Assembly: GCA_036971715.1 (NCBI GenBank) | Contig: JAVHJL010000001.1 | Span: 4,278,001 to 4,342,000, forward strand | From: Arthrobotrys musiformis | Lineage: Eukaryota; Ascomycota; Orbiliomycetes; Orbiliales; Orbiliaceae | DNA length: 64,000 bases | Direction of reading: 5' to 3' | Part shown: in pieces, positions 52,107 to 63,797 of the stretch | Numbering within the stretch: position 1 is the stretch's first letter | How the letters are laid out: each line of letters opens with the position of its first letter | Notes under the pieces: model-generated | What the model saw: the letters and a program-made list of their open reading frames with translations, nothing else | Told to the model about the DNA's origin: nothing | Databases searched by the model: none | Program-made: the position numbers and the translations under genes

Positions 52107-54974
52107 ATGGTATCAAGGACGAGCCTAGAGCTCGAACAGGGACTCGGTCCAAGCGGAGACTGTGATTCGAGGCAAGGATTTACAGCTATAAGCGGGAAAC
52201 CGAATGGACGGAAGGCCCTAAAACTATCGTCGTATCACAATTTCCGTGGACTTGAATCTCCCAATATTGGAAAAATTGATGGGGTTCCCAAACTCCAACG
52301 GCCCAAAGAGGAAGACAACTGTCCAATCTCGTAACCAAGAAAAACAGGTCTGCGGGTGGGATGCAGCAGTTCGAGTGATTGGTGTGGATTATTGCCGTCC
52401 GCCGGGCTGAATTTTGGAATGCTGCTGCTGCATGTGCGCTACGAGCAGCAGCTTTGTCGACCGGACTCCACTGCACCGCACAGCAAAGGAAAAAAAAGAA
52501 TATCGATCAAACCTCGGACAAAAAGGGCACCCAACCGTGTTTGAAGCTGAAAAAAATAGAGGGTCGCCGTCGCTCTTACACAGTCGGTCGGAATATCTTT
52601 AAGCGATCATAGAACATGGGCAAAGAAGTCGGGATCCGTGACGTCGCGTGAGATAAGGACAGAACCTGCCTTGGGGCTGGTGTAGGTAGAAGCCAACCCC
52701 TGCTCAAGCAAAAAGATGTGATACAACAAGATTAAGATACTCGGAACGTCGGAACCTTTGCTCTGGAACGAACTAGTTAACGTTAGAGGGCTCTGCTCAC
52801 AAATGCAGAGAAGAATAACGATGGACAGCTGCTTCGAGGGCAAGATCGACTATAACTATCGGGTAGTATGGCTATTGCTGCTGCTGCTGCGTCCATGCGG
52901 TGGAGGTGCATCGTTTGTTCATTCGATTTCGTCAAAGCTAAGAATGGATGGATACCTTTCTCTCTTTCTTTCTTTTCTTTCTATCTTTCGTTCCCTTGCA
53001 CTTAAGACGACTTAAAAAGTCTTAAAAAAAGTGCTTAGTAAATACGGCCACCGCGCTGCACTGCACCGCACTGTACCGAATAACGCACCGGATGAGCAAG
53101 CGATGGGTCGATAATATTAGAGCGAGCGGAAGGGGGAAAAAACGGCTTTGCTTTCGGTGTGCGTGCTATGGGACCCCCACGAGACCCCGCCCACAAGACG
53201 ACGAAATGGCGGTTCTACAAGATGGCGTAAGTAAGGATAGGATAGGATAGGACACACAATACAGGATACTCGGTAGTATCGTATGTATGGTCTGGTATGG
53301 CCTGGGTATATTGACGAGGAAGAATGTATTATCATTCAACCTAACGTGCTAATCCCCTCTTTCCCAGTCCAGTTCGGCTCAGTTTGTTCCAGTCCAGTGC
53401 CAGTCGGATCCGTCCATGTCCAGCGAGCAGGCAATCAAGCCAGTACTGTGTAAGCCCAGAATGCTAAGTAACTGGGGAACATCAGGGAGGAGAATTCCGC
53501 CTGCCCAATTCATCCATTTTCCGTCCGGACTCCTTTCTGTTGGAGGCAACAACGCACGTGCCCAGACTTTTGTCTTTTCCCTCAACTTCCCTCCGAAAGA
53601 TAATCAAACCCATCAGAGCGGTTGCGTGAGGCAGAGGAAATGGACCGAACAGACGACCGAGCGAGCGAGTGGTTTATTGGTGTATAACCTTCTTTGATAG
53701 TAACTATCCTTGGTTAGCTGGAATCGGTTATTCGTCGGACCTGGTTTTTTTCCAATTTTTTGCTGAGCTGTGGCTGCTGTACTGTGTAGAGCTGGGCGTC
53801 CCAATGCAATGCAATGAATGAATGGACGAATGCATCCTCAAACTCAGGCTCGGGCTCGAACAGAAGAAGCTGCCCTTTCCCCCCCAAAACTGTCGTTAAA
53901 AAGAGAGCGGAAAAAGTGCAGGGGCTAGTGAAATAACCAGCACACATAAGAGAGCTTCAGCTTCCATGACATGCCGTCCTTTTAAGCTTAAATCAAGCTC
54001 CAGATGTCATGGACAACAGCGGGACGAGAGCTACATATACTAACGGGCTTTGCCTGCTGCTGCCTGACGCCCATCCAGCATCCCAACCGTCCGGCTGGTT
54101 GGCTGGTCTGCTTGCAATATTTCGATTCGACGCGCGGTGCTCTTTACAGCGGAGTGGTATTATGGCCCCCATGCTCTCTCGCTGCTTAGCTTGCTGGGAT
54201 GGAACGCCTCCGATCCGTCCGGCTTCGGGTCCTAGGAGGGAATCAGCTAGCTAATGGCCATTCATAGATATTAGCAACCCCTCACGTGGAACCAACCAGC
54301 TCGAATTGTTTTCATGCGAGGAGGTGAAACGTGCAGGCCGGCCAAGTCTTCCATCCCATCCCGTCCATATAAATCGAATCCAGCGGTGTGTGCAGGTCGG
54401 CCCCAAATCGAACCGGCTCGGTTGGATGGTTCGAATTCGTGCCTGCAGCCGAGTCTCGCTAAACCAACTGCGATGTCCAAGTAAATGTGTTGCCGTGTTG
54501 TCTTGTCGTCGTGATGTTTGACCATTTCAACACATCCAATGGCAGGCGGTGTTTGCCCAACTGAAATTTCCACCAAAACCTCTTCTGCTGCAGCGTTCCA
54601 GAAAAACAACAGAAGAAGAAGATTTGATATAAGTTAGATGCATGAGTATATGCTGGTTCCAAGTAAGTCCTAAACGTCATGCATGAGAAGTCCGAGAGCC
54701 GTCGCTGCTGCCTAGTTTCCCTTCCTGTTCATCGTATTGGTCAATCTATCAATTGATGTGGGGACCTTGCCATTAGTCGGACCTCTTCTTGAGCCTCAAA
54801 GTTCGAATTCCAATGTAACGACTCGAGAGAACCAAGCTTACCAGGAACCGGTCTTCCCATGCAGCCAACCGTACCCCATAACCGGCAATTGCAACACTCT
54901 CCCATTGACTCACATGTATGACTGCAAGGCCCTCCCGTAATCGAGCATAAAAGCTACGGGTGCTCGAGATCGAG
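52107..54974. promoter_or_regulatory. Divergent intergenic region, 2.9 kb, rich in simple repeats
   Basis: Lies between the starts of the large WD40 gene (-) and IleRS (+). It contains GCTGCTGCTGCTGC near 52876, GCACT/GCACC-type repeats near 53057-53080, a GGATA repeat at 53235-53253, and CCAGTCCAG-type repeats near 53367-53400. No frame has recognisable coding content. Confidence 0.5.
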
Positions 54975-57900
54975 ATGATGAGGTCTCTTTCCCAAATCAC
55001 AAAACACGGAAAGAGATCCATCATGACTTCGGCATCAGTTACCTCCAGGGTCAATCTGAAAGATACCCTCAAGTTGCCAACCACAACTTTTCCTATCAGA
55101 AGTAGTCTGACTCCGGCTTCTGCAAAAGAACTTCTCGAGAAATGTTCGGACGATCTATATAAGTGGCAGGTTAGTTCGACCTTCTTGTTTTCATTGCTTC
55201 TTGATTCCAGGTGTATGTAATTCAGATAAGGAAGACTAATATAGACATATTATATTGTATTCTCAGTGGGAGAATCTACCCAAGGACAAAACATTTGTTT
55301 TCCACGATGGCCCGCCATTTGCAAATGGGGCACTGCATACAGGTTAGGAATAACACATCGTGTGCTCTCGTCAGGGATATATTGTCTAAACAATCGTCAT
55401 ACAATCCAGGCCATGCCATGAATAAAATCCTCAAGGACATCATTGTCCGATACAACATCAAGCTAGGCAACAGAGTATCCTATATCCCAGGATGGGATTG
55501 CCACGGGCTCCCTATCGAGGTCAAGGCCCTTCAGAACATCCGGGGCGCAACCGAGGACTTCTCTGCAATGTCACCCGCAGAAGCCGTAGAGAAAAGCAAG
55601 GACCTCCATGCCACTGAAATACGTGGACTAGCCCGTAAGCTCGCTGCAGATACGGTTGAAGCGCAAAAAGCGGGATTCAGGAGCTGGGGTGTCATTGGAG
55701 ACTGGGAAAATGCCTATAGGACAATGGGTAGACACATTATCTGATTCAAACTATATTAATCTTTACTAATCGAGTTGGTGGCAGACTTGGACTATGAAGT
55801 TCGACAGCTTCGCGTGTTTAAGGAAATGATTAAGAAAGGTAACATATCACTGGATTTATAAATTGATCTTTTGCTAATGATAGGGAACTAGGTCTCATCT
55901 ACAGGCATTTTAAACCAGTATACTGGTCACCAAGTTCAAGAACTGCCCTCGCTGAGGCGGAGCTCGAATATAACGAGACTCACAATAGCAAGGCAGCTAC
56001 TATCAGGTTTCCACTTACGAACTTAGGTTCCTACTTATCATCCCTTCCCAATGTTGATAAAAACATCAGTGCGGCTATCTGGACGACTACACCATGGTCT
56101 ATCCCAGGAAACCTTGCTATCCTAGTCAATCCCGATCTCAAATACGTCGTGGTGAATTCTCAAAAACATGGACAACTTTTAGCAGGTGAAGAACGGGTGG
56201 GGCATTTAGAAAAGCTCATGGATGAAGAACTTGAGGTCATTGTCAAGGATATTCCTGGAAAGGCTCTTCTAGACGTAACATACAACCACCCTCTCTTCCC
56301 TGCAAATGCGCCTCCACACCCGGTCCTCGCTGCAGACTATGTTACCTCGGATACTGGTACAGGCCTCGTCCACTGCGCTCCAGGCCACGGCATGGAGGAT
56401 TATCTCACGTGCCAAAAACACAACATTCAACCGTTTTCCCCAATTGACGACGCTGGAAATTATACTTCAGACGCCCTGTCTACCTACGACCTAACCGGAC
56501 TTCCTGTCCTCTCTGCGGGGCAGGACAAAATCATCTCTCTCCTCTCAGATCACAACGTCCTCCTCGGCTTCCAACCCAAATTTCTGCATAAGTACCCCTA
56601 CGATTGGCGTACAAAACTCCCTATCATCCAACGTGCGACTCCGCAATGGTTCGCCGGCGTGGAAATGATCAAAGAATCCGCCATCTCAGAAATTGAAAAA
56701 ATCCAGTTTACCCCCGAAGCCGGTCAGCACCGCCTCCACGCCTACGTCTCAAGCCGTGACGAATGGTGTATCTCCCGACAAAGAACATGGGGTGTACCAA
56801 TCCCCGCTTTGTACGAGGTGGACAGTGGTAATGCTCTCCTATCCGAAGATAGTGTTGAACATATCATCTCCGTTATCGAGAAGAAGGGTACAGACGCATG
56901 GTGGTCCGATCCTGATTCCGAGGAGTGGGTAGCCCCCCAATATCGCGATAAGAAATACAAACGCGGAACAGAAACCATGGACGTTTGGTTCGACAGTGGA
57001 ACAAGTTGGACGCTCGTTCGCGAGAAGCTCGGAGAGCGGGAAGGCCATGCGCTGGCAGATATATATCTCGAAGGATCGGATCAACATCGTGGATGGTTCC
57101 AATCCTCGCTTCTTACTTGTGTGGCGAGTACCGGGAAGGCGCCTTACGATAAAGTGGTCACACATGGGTTTGTGCTTGACGAGAAGGGAAAGAAAATGTC
57201 AAAGTCTTTGGGGAATATCATCAGTCCCCAGGAAATCATTGACGGGTCGTACTGGGCACGAGCCGGCCAAAAGGCAAAGGCTGCATCAAAGCCCGAGAAA
57301 GCAAAGAAGCAGAAGCCGGAAAAGAAACCAAAAGCAGAAGCAGAGTCATCACAATCACAACCAGCCAAGAAAGAACAAAGTCCTGATATTGATACTCTGA
57401 GACTCTGGGTTGCCATGACAGACTTTACAACCGACGGAACCATTGGCGAGAACGTATTAAGATTCGCGCAGGAGGCCCTGAGGAAGTACAGAATGACAGG
57501 TAGATTCTTGCTTGGGAATCTAGGTGACTGGGATGGGAAGCAAGTTCCATATAATGAACTTCTCAAGGTCGACCAGTACGCTCTATACCGTCTTGCAGAG
57601 CTAAGCCAGTCCTCGAAGGCAGAGTACGAGACGCTTTCGTTTAGCAAAAGTAAGCTATGCCATCTACTAAAACTATATAAAACTTTACTAACAAAATCTA
57701 TCAAGTCTTCCACTCAACCAACGTCTTCAATAAAGTCTTCCTATCAGCATTCTACCTCAACGTCCTAAAAGACAGACTCTACGTCGACGACGGCATCTCT
57801 CGTGCATCCGCACAAACGACACTCTTCTACATCCTCAAGCATTACCTTAACATTCTGGCCCCAATAGTTCCGCTACTAACAGAGGAAATCTGGAGCCACT

Positions 57901-58490
57901 CAACACCGGCTATTACCCAGAATATGGAACAGCCAGTGAGGAGTAAATGGACCGAAACACCCGAGGAGTGGACTAGCGACGCCGCCAAAGAGCTAGGAAG
58001 GAAATTTCAATCCTTTGACAGTTGCGTCGAAGCCGTTAATCTCGCAGTCGAAGATGCAAGAAATGCAAAGAGCCTCAGAGCGAATCTGGAGGCGGATATC
58101 GTCCTCGTCGTGCCCGAGGGCGGTGAGTCACAAAAGTTTTTACAGGAAATCGGTAAGCTTTTACTACCCCCTCTTGATAATGTAAACAGACAAAAAAGAA
58201 GAAAGATACTAATCCAAAATCTACCCACAACAGAATCAGAACTCACCGCCATACTTCTCTGTTCCAAGGTCCACATCTCCACATCCCCACCTCCACATGT
58301 AGCCGAGGGAGAGTGGTCATACTCCAAGCAGTTCACCCTACTGCAAGAAGAGGGAACAGCCATCGCCGTACCAGCAAAAGGACAAAAATGCCCGAGATGC
58401 TGGATGTATACGTCAAACAGTACCGTAGAGGCTTGCGAACGTTGTGCGGGCGTCGTGGCGAGACTCGGCAATTGTTCTGCTACCGCATAA
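54975..58490 (+). CDS. ISM1: Isoleucyl-tRNA synthetase, probably mitochondrial
   Basis: Seven exons (54975-55169, 55267-55342, 55410-55727, 55785-55838, 55892-57649, 57706-58152, 58234-58490), 3105 nt, 1034 aa. A class I synthetase that charges tRNA-Ile: GPPFANGALHTGH (HIGH motif, about 80-92), GWDCHGLPIE, editing-domain sequences (WTTTPWSIPGN, HCAPGHGMEDY), DVWFDSG, GSDQHRGWFQSSLL, KMSKS (about 649-653), and a C-terminal zinc knuckle CPRCW...CERC (about 1002-1022). The bacterial-type layout and the basic start MMRSLSQITKHGKRS suggest a mitochondrial enzyme. A Lys/Pro/Glu-rich insertion sits just after KMSKS (about 676-712). Intron 58153-58233 is 81 nt and keeps the frame open; removal gives FLQEIESELTAILLCSKV. 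Intron 57650-57705 has a TACTAAC branch site. Confidence 0.95.
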
Positions 58491-60941
58491 ACCAGGACGC
58501 TCACATACATTTTTTTGTGATACATCCCGCGCGAGAGTACAACTATACGCATGTGTATAAATAGACAGATAGACATTCCCACTTTGATAGTGTATATTAT
58601 TATACACGCCGCTTTTACTAGAACTCTCATATATAAACATTAAACGGCCATGCCGTTTATTAGACTTATAGACTAGCAGCTAGCAGAGCCCGAACGGCCA
58701 ATTAAGCCTGCCATTCTTAGCGATCCCACACGTATAAATTTATATCAATGCATATGAAGAAAATCCGAATCGATTTAATTTGCTTGGGGAAATTGGTTAA
58801 TACGAGTATCATCAGTATTGCAAAACGGGGAACACTTCGAACTAAACTACGTACACGGACCAGTTCCAACTAAATTTTTATAATTTCAAAATTCTAAAAA
58901 TTCCAAACCAACGCTTCAAACTCGAGCATTCCCAGCAAACCCCAGGTTTTTAATTTCGGGAACAATCGTAATTTTGTGGGCCGCCTATCGTAGGTACCTG
59001 GTGCTTTGTGCTACATCGCCACGTGGACTTGCAAAATTACCACAGTTGTAAAGATCGAATCTTCAACAAAACATCAGAAAAACACCGATCTACCTGGAAA
59101 ACTCTACCATCGGGATTGGTACCCCCAGCTGTATCCCTTCTTGAACTTACGCTTATTTCGTCTTAGCTCATTTTTAAATTTTACCATTTCGAATTCAGCA
59201 AAAAATAATAACGAAGATAAGGGACTTCTTCAGCATGCAAGGAGAGAACACCATATTCGTTGTCCCAAACGTTGCATTTTTCGAGGCCCGACGCATAAAA
59301 ACAAAAATTCCTTTAAAAAAAACATTCTAGAAAGTACGCTGGCACCACAGCCAATGTGGCACCATAAGATTCGATAGTACCATTTATATCCATCAATTCC
59401 TCCAGCCGCGAGGGCCAGCATCGACCTCTGCAGAGTCACAGTGCGAAATGCTAAACGAAACGCCGAACTTTTTTGAAGTGTACAATTGAAGACGACATGG
59501 TCCTGATAGCTGGCAAACAAGGCTTATTATAAGGCTCGTTCGCTTATATCCAACTAGGTGGGATCAATCGGTTGCATTATAACTCAGATGTGGCATATAT
59601 CCCGAAGAAAAAACGTTACAATCTTATACCGGGCATAATTATACCCAGCTTAAAGACCAGTCATAGAATAGATTTGGCTTTAATCGGAGGCCATCGATGT
59701 GTGTCCCAAAAAAGATAAACCAACATGTACACCGGGCCCAGCGCTTGTAACAATGTCGGCGCAATCAATATCGCTACAAGGGCACAGGGCCTTTTCGAGA
59801 AAAAAGCACATACATAGACCTCTAGAAGCATATACAATGTCGACGTGTACATGCATTCCAGGAATGCCTAACAGCAAAAAAAGTACCTCTGAGAGCTCGG
59901 ACCGTGGTGACGGAAATTCTTTTCGGCTTTAAAGATTTGGAGGAGGCGCATAAGCATGTGGCACAGACAGAAAACGACATGACAAATATCTGCGAAATTC
60001 CGAAAGAAAAAAAAAGGCGTGAGAATTGTCAGCTTGGATACAATTCCCGGCCGGGGTAGGTTACTTCACACCGCTCAGGTAGAATTTCCCGGCCTTGCAG
60101 TGGTCTGAAGTGATAGAAGTAAGGGCTCGCGAGAGAAAAGAGTCTATACTTTTAAGATGAATCCAAACTGGTGCTAGTTCAATGTTTTGTGTGGTTAAGC
60201 GCATAGTATACGTAGTGATATAGTAAAAATGGAATGTAGATTATCGCTTGTGAGTCTAGAAGCAAAGCCTTATATTGATAAACCCGGTTTACAAGTTGCT
60301 CGATATGCATATGGCTCGAATACTAGCGCTCAAACGGATCCGGAACATAACCTCAAACCAGGAACAAGCCGTCCTAGAAGAGACAGATTTGTCGCCCTAG
60401 GTAAGCTTATGATTATAAGCCGAACACAAATATCACAAATATCAAGCTCCATAACCCTCTCCAGCCCTATGCATATATGACGTCTAAGATCAAATAACCA
60501 AATAGCCTAGCTAAGACCTTAGATACTTCTCCAGGTCACGGTCGTGTCATTTTTCGGCAGGTATGCTCGGCCACGAAGCATACATTGCATGACATTGCTA
60601 GGTAGGATCCTTCTTCGAGACCATGTCATCCCCAAACCCCGCATTCATCCGATATTACACTGCACCCCGAATACACAAAAACGCAACTATGCAGATTCCA
60701 TAAAAGTTTCATTGCTTTATCATTTATTCCCACTGCATATCAAAAGCACAATGACGCGATAAGTCAAAGCAAGGAGGTAGAAGGGGAAAAAAAAGAATGT
60801 CAAAGTCAAAAAAATTGCGAACGCGCGCTTCTGGTCCCCTCAACCCCAATTTTTTCCACGTAGAATCGAAGTGTCATTCTTTTTTCCTTTAAGCAAGTAT
60901 TGACAACTGCATGCATGATACAGCTCCCCATAGTGTATCAT
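58491..60941. other. Convergent intergenic region, 2.5 kb
   Basis: Between the 3' ends of IleRS (+) and the DsbA-like gene (-). It holds several short frames (for example 59006-59377 and 60229-60480 on the plus strand) with no family resemblance. No RNA gene or repeat is recognised. The gap is long for two convergent genes. Confidence 0.4.
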
Positions 60942-62967
60942 TCAAACCACGTTGTTGTCAATCCATTCCTTCCACTGGTCCAAAGTCCAGCCGCTGCTAA
61001 TAGAATTTTCCACGACCCCATTGAAAAAGACGGTGGGCGTCACATGTGCAGATACCTGCCGGGCTGCCTTGGTGATGAACTTGACATCGTTTGTGACCTA
61101 AATTCCAGCGGGGTAGATGAATGTATCAGCAGCGAATACCCTGTGCTCCGGTCTCACTCGTAGCATAAGACATAAGGCGACAAGAAAGCCAACCTCTCCG
61201 CTTCCCCCCTCCAATGACTTCCAATTATAGTAGCAGTAAACGAACGACACCGACGAATGAATGCAAAGAAAAAGAAAGAAAAGAAAAGAAAGTACACGAA
61301 TCAAATGAAGCAAGCAAAAGGGGAGAGACAAGCCTACCTGATTCCCGATGTTATAAGCATCTCCATCCGGTTTATCTGCAACATGCAGAAGCTTGTAGAC
61401 CGCATCCTTGTCGACGTCCACGGTGCCCGCGAGCTCAGCCAGACGTTGGTAAGTCTGGTTACGGGTTTCGTTCACGACATTGACGTCGAAGTACTCCCTC
61501 TGGGCCTTGAACAAGGCATCCGAGTACGCCCAGAACTTCTCCGGGGCAACCTTCTCGACGGCGAGGGCAGATTCGTGAACAAGAGTGGACGACGGGTGCC
61601 ACGGTTGAATAAGCTTTCCAAAGGCAAAGGCCAGTTAGCAAAAGAGACTGAAATGCGTGAGACGAACGGGGTATGGTCCTGGAACATGTACAGATGAAGA
61701 CATCGTCTCGAGATGATTTTCGATCAGGGATGTAGGGAGTAAATTTTGTCTAGGAAGTTGCAGCGTGTGTACGTACCTGGCGAAATATGATCTCCACCTT
61801 CTGAGGTTTCGTCGCCTCCAGATGAGGAATCACATCTTCATTGATCCTGAGATATCAAACAAGAACAAAGCTCAGGAATGTCAGTGATGCTTATGTACTT
61901 TATTTTTCCTCGTATTATATGTCCAAAAAGACCATATAAGGAATAGTCGTCTCCATAGACTCAAGGTCCCCACACCGACGCCCGTACGGTGTAAAGTCCC
62001 TCACGGCTTGCAAGCCGTGCCCCGTACGCGTAGCCACACTAGCAAGGACAGGATGATTGATCCTACGCACCTTTTCCAGAGTTTGGCAGAGTACTATGTA
62101 TCACAAGATCGAGATGGACCAGTAGTTAGCTTTCCCGTAACGTTATCAAAGCTCCCATTAGCTATTTACGTAAAGCTGCGCTCCCGACACCGGGCGGGCG
62201 TGCAGGGAATCCCCTTCGGCCGGGACGAAGACAAAGCAAAGCATCTTAGGATTAGAAAAAAATTAAAAAAATTAAAAAAATGCGAAAAGAAATCCCTATT
62301 TCTTGCAGTTTGGTTGGTTGCCGGACGGCAAGGACGGCTGAAGCCTCCTCTGCGCCCACTGAGACACGGGAACAAGGAAGAGCGAATACACATCGTGCAA
62401 ACCCATCCAACAGATTTCAATAAAAGCAGAGGGGTCAGAAAGAGGAAATCTTTCGCAATCTGGTGGGTTTACATAGGTTTTAGTGTTCCCTCGTCCGAAG
62501 CCACTGCACAGGCAGTTGTGGACCCGGGTGGGCCAACAGGTTCCACGATTTAATGAGCTTGTCCACGGGCGTCCCCACCCCGAGGGCCTGAACTGTTGGT
62601 TTCGAAACAAGTTACCCGCCAACATATATCAAAAATCGAATATAGGTATAGAGCATCCATGAAAATCCAACAAAGACAGAAAACTTGAAGATAGGATGCG
62701 CTACTTACAGGGCAAACAAAGTCGAGATCTACGCCAGGCCCGCCCCAAAATATGTGATAAGGCGAGGGCCAACGGGTCAGCCTAACTCCTGCGTGATGGA
62801 TGTGTTGAAAATGTGATAAACGACAAGCGCCCAAATCGGGAACAATTCGGTCCTGATTGAATGCGCAGCTGCCCGAGGGCTGACTTACACAGCTCGAGAG
62901 TGTGAACAGGCCTGCTTCCGCCACTAATGGTGAAGACATGAGCGGCAAACTTAGGATTGACGGCCAT
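60942..62967 (-). CDS. DsbA-like thioredoxin-fold protein
   Basis: Six exons (62967-62889, 62728-62709, 62093-62071, 61846-61777, 61613-61338, 61097-60942) sum to 624 nt, 207 aa. The start is MAVNPKFAAHVFTISGG. Splicing gives LELYLDFVCPYSAKLWKR, the active-site region of the DsbA/thioredoxin-like fold with CPYS in place of CPYC (one thiol). Then VEIIFRQLIQPWHPSSTLVH, APEKFWAYSDALFK, FDVNVVNETRNQTY, and the cis-Pro motif VTPTVFFNGVVENSI near the C-terminus, which ends QWKEWIDNNVV. This fits a family of small soluble fungal thioredoxin-fold proteins of uncertain substrate. The introns are 160, 615, 224, 163 and 240 nt, far longer than in the rest of the window, and the 20- and 23-nt exons carry the active site. 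All junctions have GT/AG signals. Confidence 0.82.
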
Positions 62968-63797
62968 CTTTGTTTGGGGATAGGCTGGCTGATATGAGAC
63001 TCTGATTCTTGAAATTCCGGTTCTGTCTCGGTCAGTGGGTTAATTCAGGCGTCGTGTTGCAACATTGGGTCTAGATCGGGCATATCTCCGTCGCCCAAAT
63101 GTCTCGAGGGGTATGAACAGTGGTTATCAGGCAACTTACAAGCGTAACTGGCAACTGTGGTAATTGGGAGACCCGGAGCCGCTCGACGATGTCTGAATTT
63201 AAGTGAGTTGATTGAGGTTAGAAATAGACACTTCGTCGACTACACCGTCTGACTTTCCTATCGGAGCCCTTGGGGTTCTAACGGTTGTTGGACCGCTCTG
63301 CATTAGAACATATGATGCCATCGGTTGGCTCTGATTACTGAACAACACATTTGTGCACTTCAAATTCTATGCCAACGTTGGACTTGCAACGTTGGTATTG
63401 ATACGTATCGTAGGCCAGGCCCGGAATGGTATGCTTCCGCGAGAGGGGCTACCTTCAGGTCTTGTTTTTGCCTGATACCGATAGCTAGGCAATTCCATAC
63501 GAGACATAACATACCGACGGCTCACTGGTGGTTGGTAAAATTCACTCACGCATATTCAAATTGCATATTGCATATTGCAACATGTCGCAGATTGTCGATA
63601 GTTCTATTCGTAAGTACCTACGTAAGCTACGATGGTATGGTATCAATGTGGCCTGTGGACCTCTTGGCTTCATCTCTTTATTTCTTTTTTTTTCAAATCA
63701 AATCTCAAGAACCAGACTTTTGGGTGATTGTACAGGGCACTAGAGAACAATCCGATAGTGACTATGGTATGCGACTGGGGTGACTTCAACAAGTCAA
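62968..63797. other. Intergenic region, 0.8 kb
   Basis: Between the start of the DsbA-like gene and the 3' end of the aldehyde dehydrogenase, both on the minus strand. It holds the DsbA-like promoter. A short ATG...GTAAGT arrangement at 63582-63615 (+) was considered and not accepted. Confidence 0.45.

Noticed and set aside
60229..60501. A possible two-exon small gene (donor GTAAGC, acceptor CTCTCCAG)
   Set aside because: Splice-like signals exist, but the 64-residue product has no features and such signals are common by chance.
62008..62553. A 181-codon plus-strand frame over the DsbA-like gene
   Set aside because: It lies across the 615-nt intron and the 23-nt exon of a better-supported minus-strand gene, begins without ATG and has low-complexity KKLKKLKK sequence.
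63582..63780. ATGTCGCAG... followed by GTAAGT, suggesting a first exon on the plus strand
   Set aside because: No downstream exon could be joined with confidence, and it runs into the 3' end of the ALDH gene.
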